NCBI RefSeq assembly: GCF_900148515.1
Contig: NZ_FRXN01000003.1
Location: 226,397-290,396 of the forward strand
Reading direction: 5' to 3'
Source: Algoriphagus zhangzhouensis
GTDB lineage: Bacteria; Bacteroidota; Bacteroidia; Cytophagales; Cyclobacteriaceae
Length of the DNA: 64,000 nucleotides
Part shown: positions 63,796 through 64,000 of the stretch, in pieces
How the letters are laid out: each line of letters starts with the position of its first letter
Numbering within the stretch: position 1 is the stretch's first letter
Notes under the pieces: generated by a model
What the model was told of the DNA's origin: nothing
The model's input: the letters and a program-made list of their open reading frames with translations, nothing else
Databases searched by the model: none
Made by a program: the position numbers and the translations under genes

Positions 63796-64000
63796 CCCGA
63801 TAATTACCGGGACAGGTGGCAATTGAATCTCAAAATCTCCAATCTCTTAAATATCGAACATCGAATGATGGATATTGAATAATGTAGAATTGGAAACCCG
63901 CTTCTATCGTCTTTGGACCATGGACTATGGACTATGGACAATCTCTATTCTCTCAATCTCTAATATCGAACACCGAATGATGAATTTTGAATAATGAAGA
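63796..64000. repeat. Tandem array 4 (runs off the window)
   Basis: Two units with ATCGAACATCGAATGATG and TATGGACTATGGAC runs. The array continues past the right edge. Confidence 0.75.

Overview
The window looks like chromosomal DNA of a Bacteroidota bacterium, most likely Cyclobacteriaceae (Algoriphagus-like). This rests on AT-rich DNA, promoter-like TAnnTTTG boxes, weak ribosome binding sites, long FtsX-type permeases, DUF6090 and DUF6266 proteins, many lipoproteins and a FucP-linked oxidative fucose route. The genus is an inference. No tRNA, rRNA, integrase or CRISPR array was recognised.

Region 1 (1-27.5 kb). A truncated PAS sensor protein is followed by a tight six-gene operon (1568-6480). 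It encodes uptake and non-phosphorylative oxidation of L-fucose, but the L-fuconate dehydratase is missing. A TPP riboswitch (6554-6626) with its own promoter then heads a translationally coupled operon: methyltransferase, HypE/PurM-like ATP enzyme, divergent ThiE-like protein and Trm112-like zinc ribbon. This may be an unrecognised thiamine-related module. Small housekeeping and hypothetical genes follow on the minus strand, with a GH43 / acetolactate-decarboxylase lipoprotein / APC permease operon and an ABC permease flanked by a partial duplication of a RibD-like gene. From 25.4 to 27.5 kb, small genes are separated by attC-like palindromes.

Region 2 (27.5-40.7 kb). ssb is followed by 1.7 kb of gene-free DNA rich in palindromes. 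Then come a TetR-TolC-HlyD-RND efflux operon (minus) and a full-length purL with a good promoter and terminator.

Region 3 (40.9-64 kb). This is an accessory region. Genes stand singly, or once as a pair, between imperfect palindromes whose ends behave like integron attC sites: the right-hand core before a gene is the reverse complement of the left-hand core after the same gene (8-10 bases). The first three genes are defence-like: an OLD-type ATPase with a TOPRIM-like end, a SIR2-like NADase and an HNH-HEPN nuclease. Others encode an amidohydrolase with an M61-like protein, a lipoprotein, a class C serine hydrolase, a DUF6090 protein and a small membrane protein. No integrase is present, so this resembles a sedentary, integrase-less cassette cluster. 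It is overlaid by a REP-associated transposase (RAYT) element, about nine derivatives of it without the transposase, and long tandem arrays that follow some of those copies. Several genes are cut by the REP copies.
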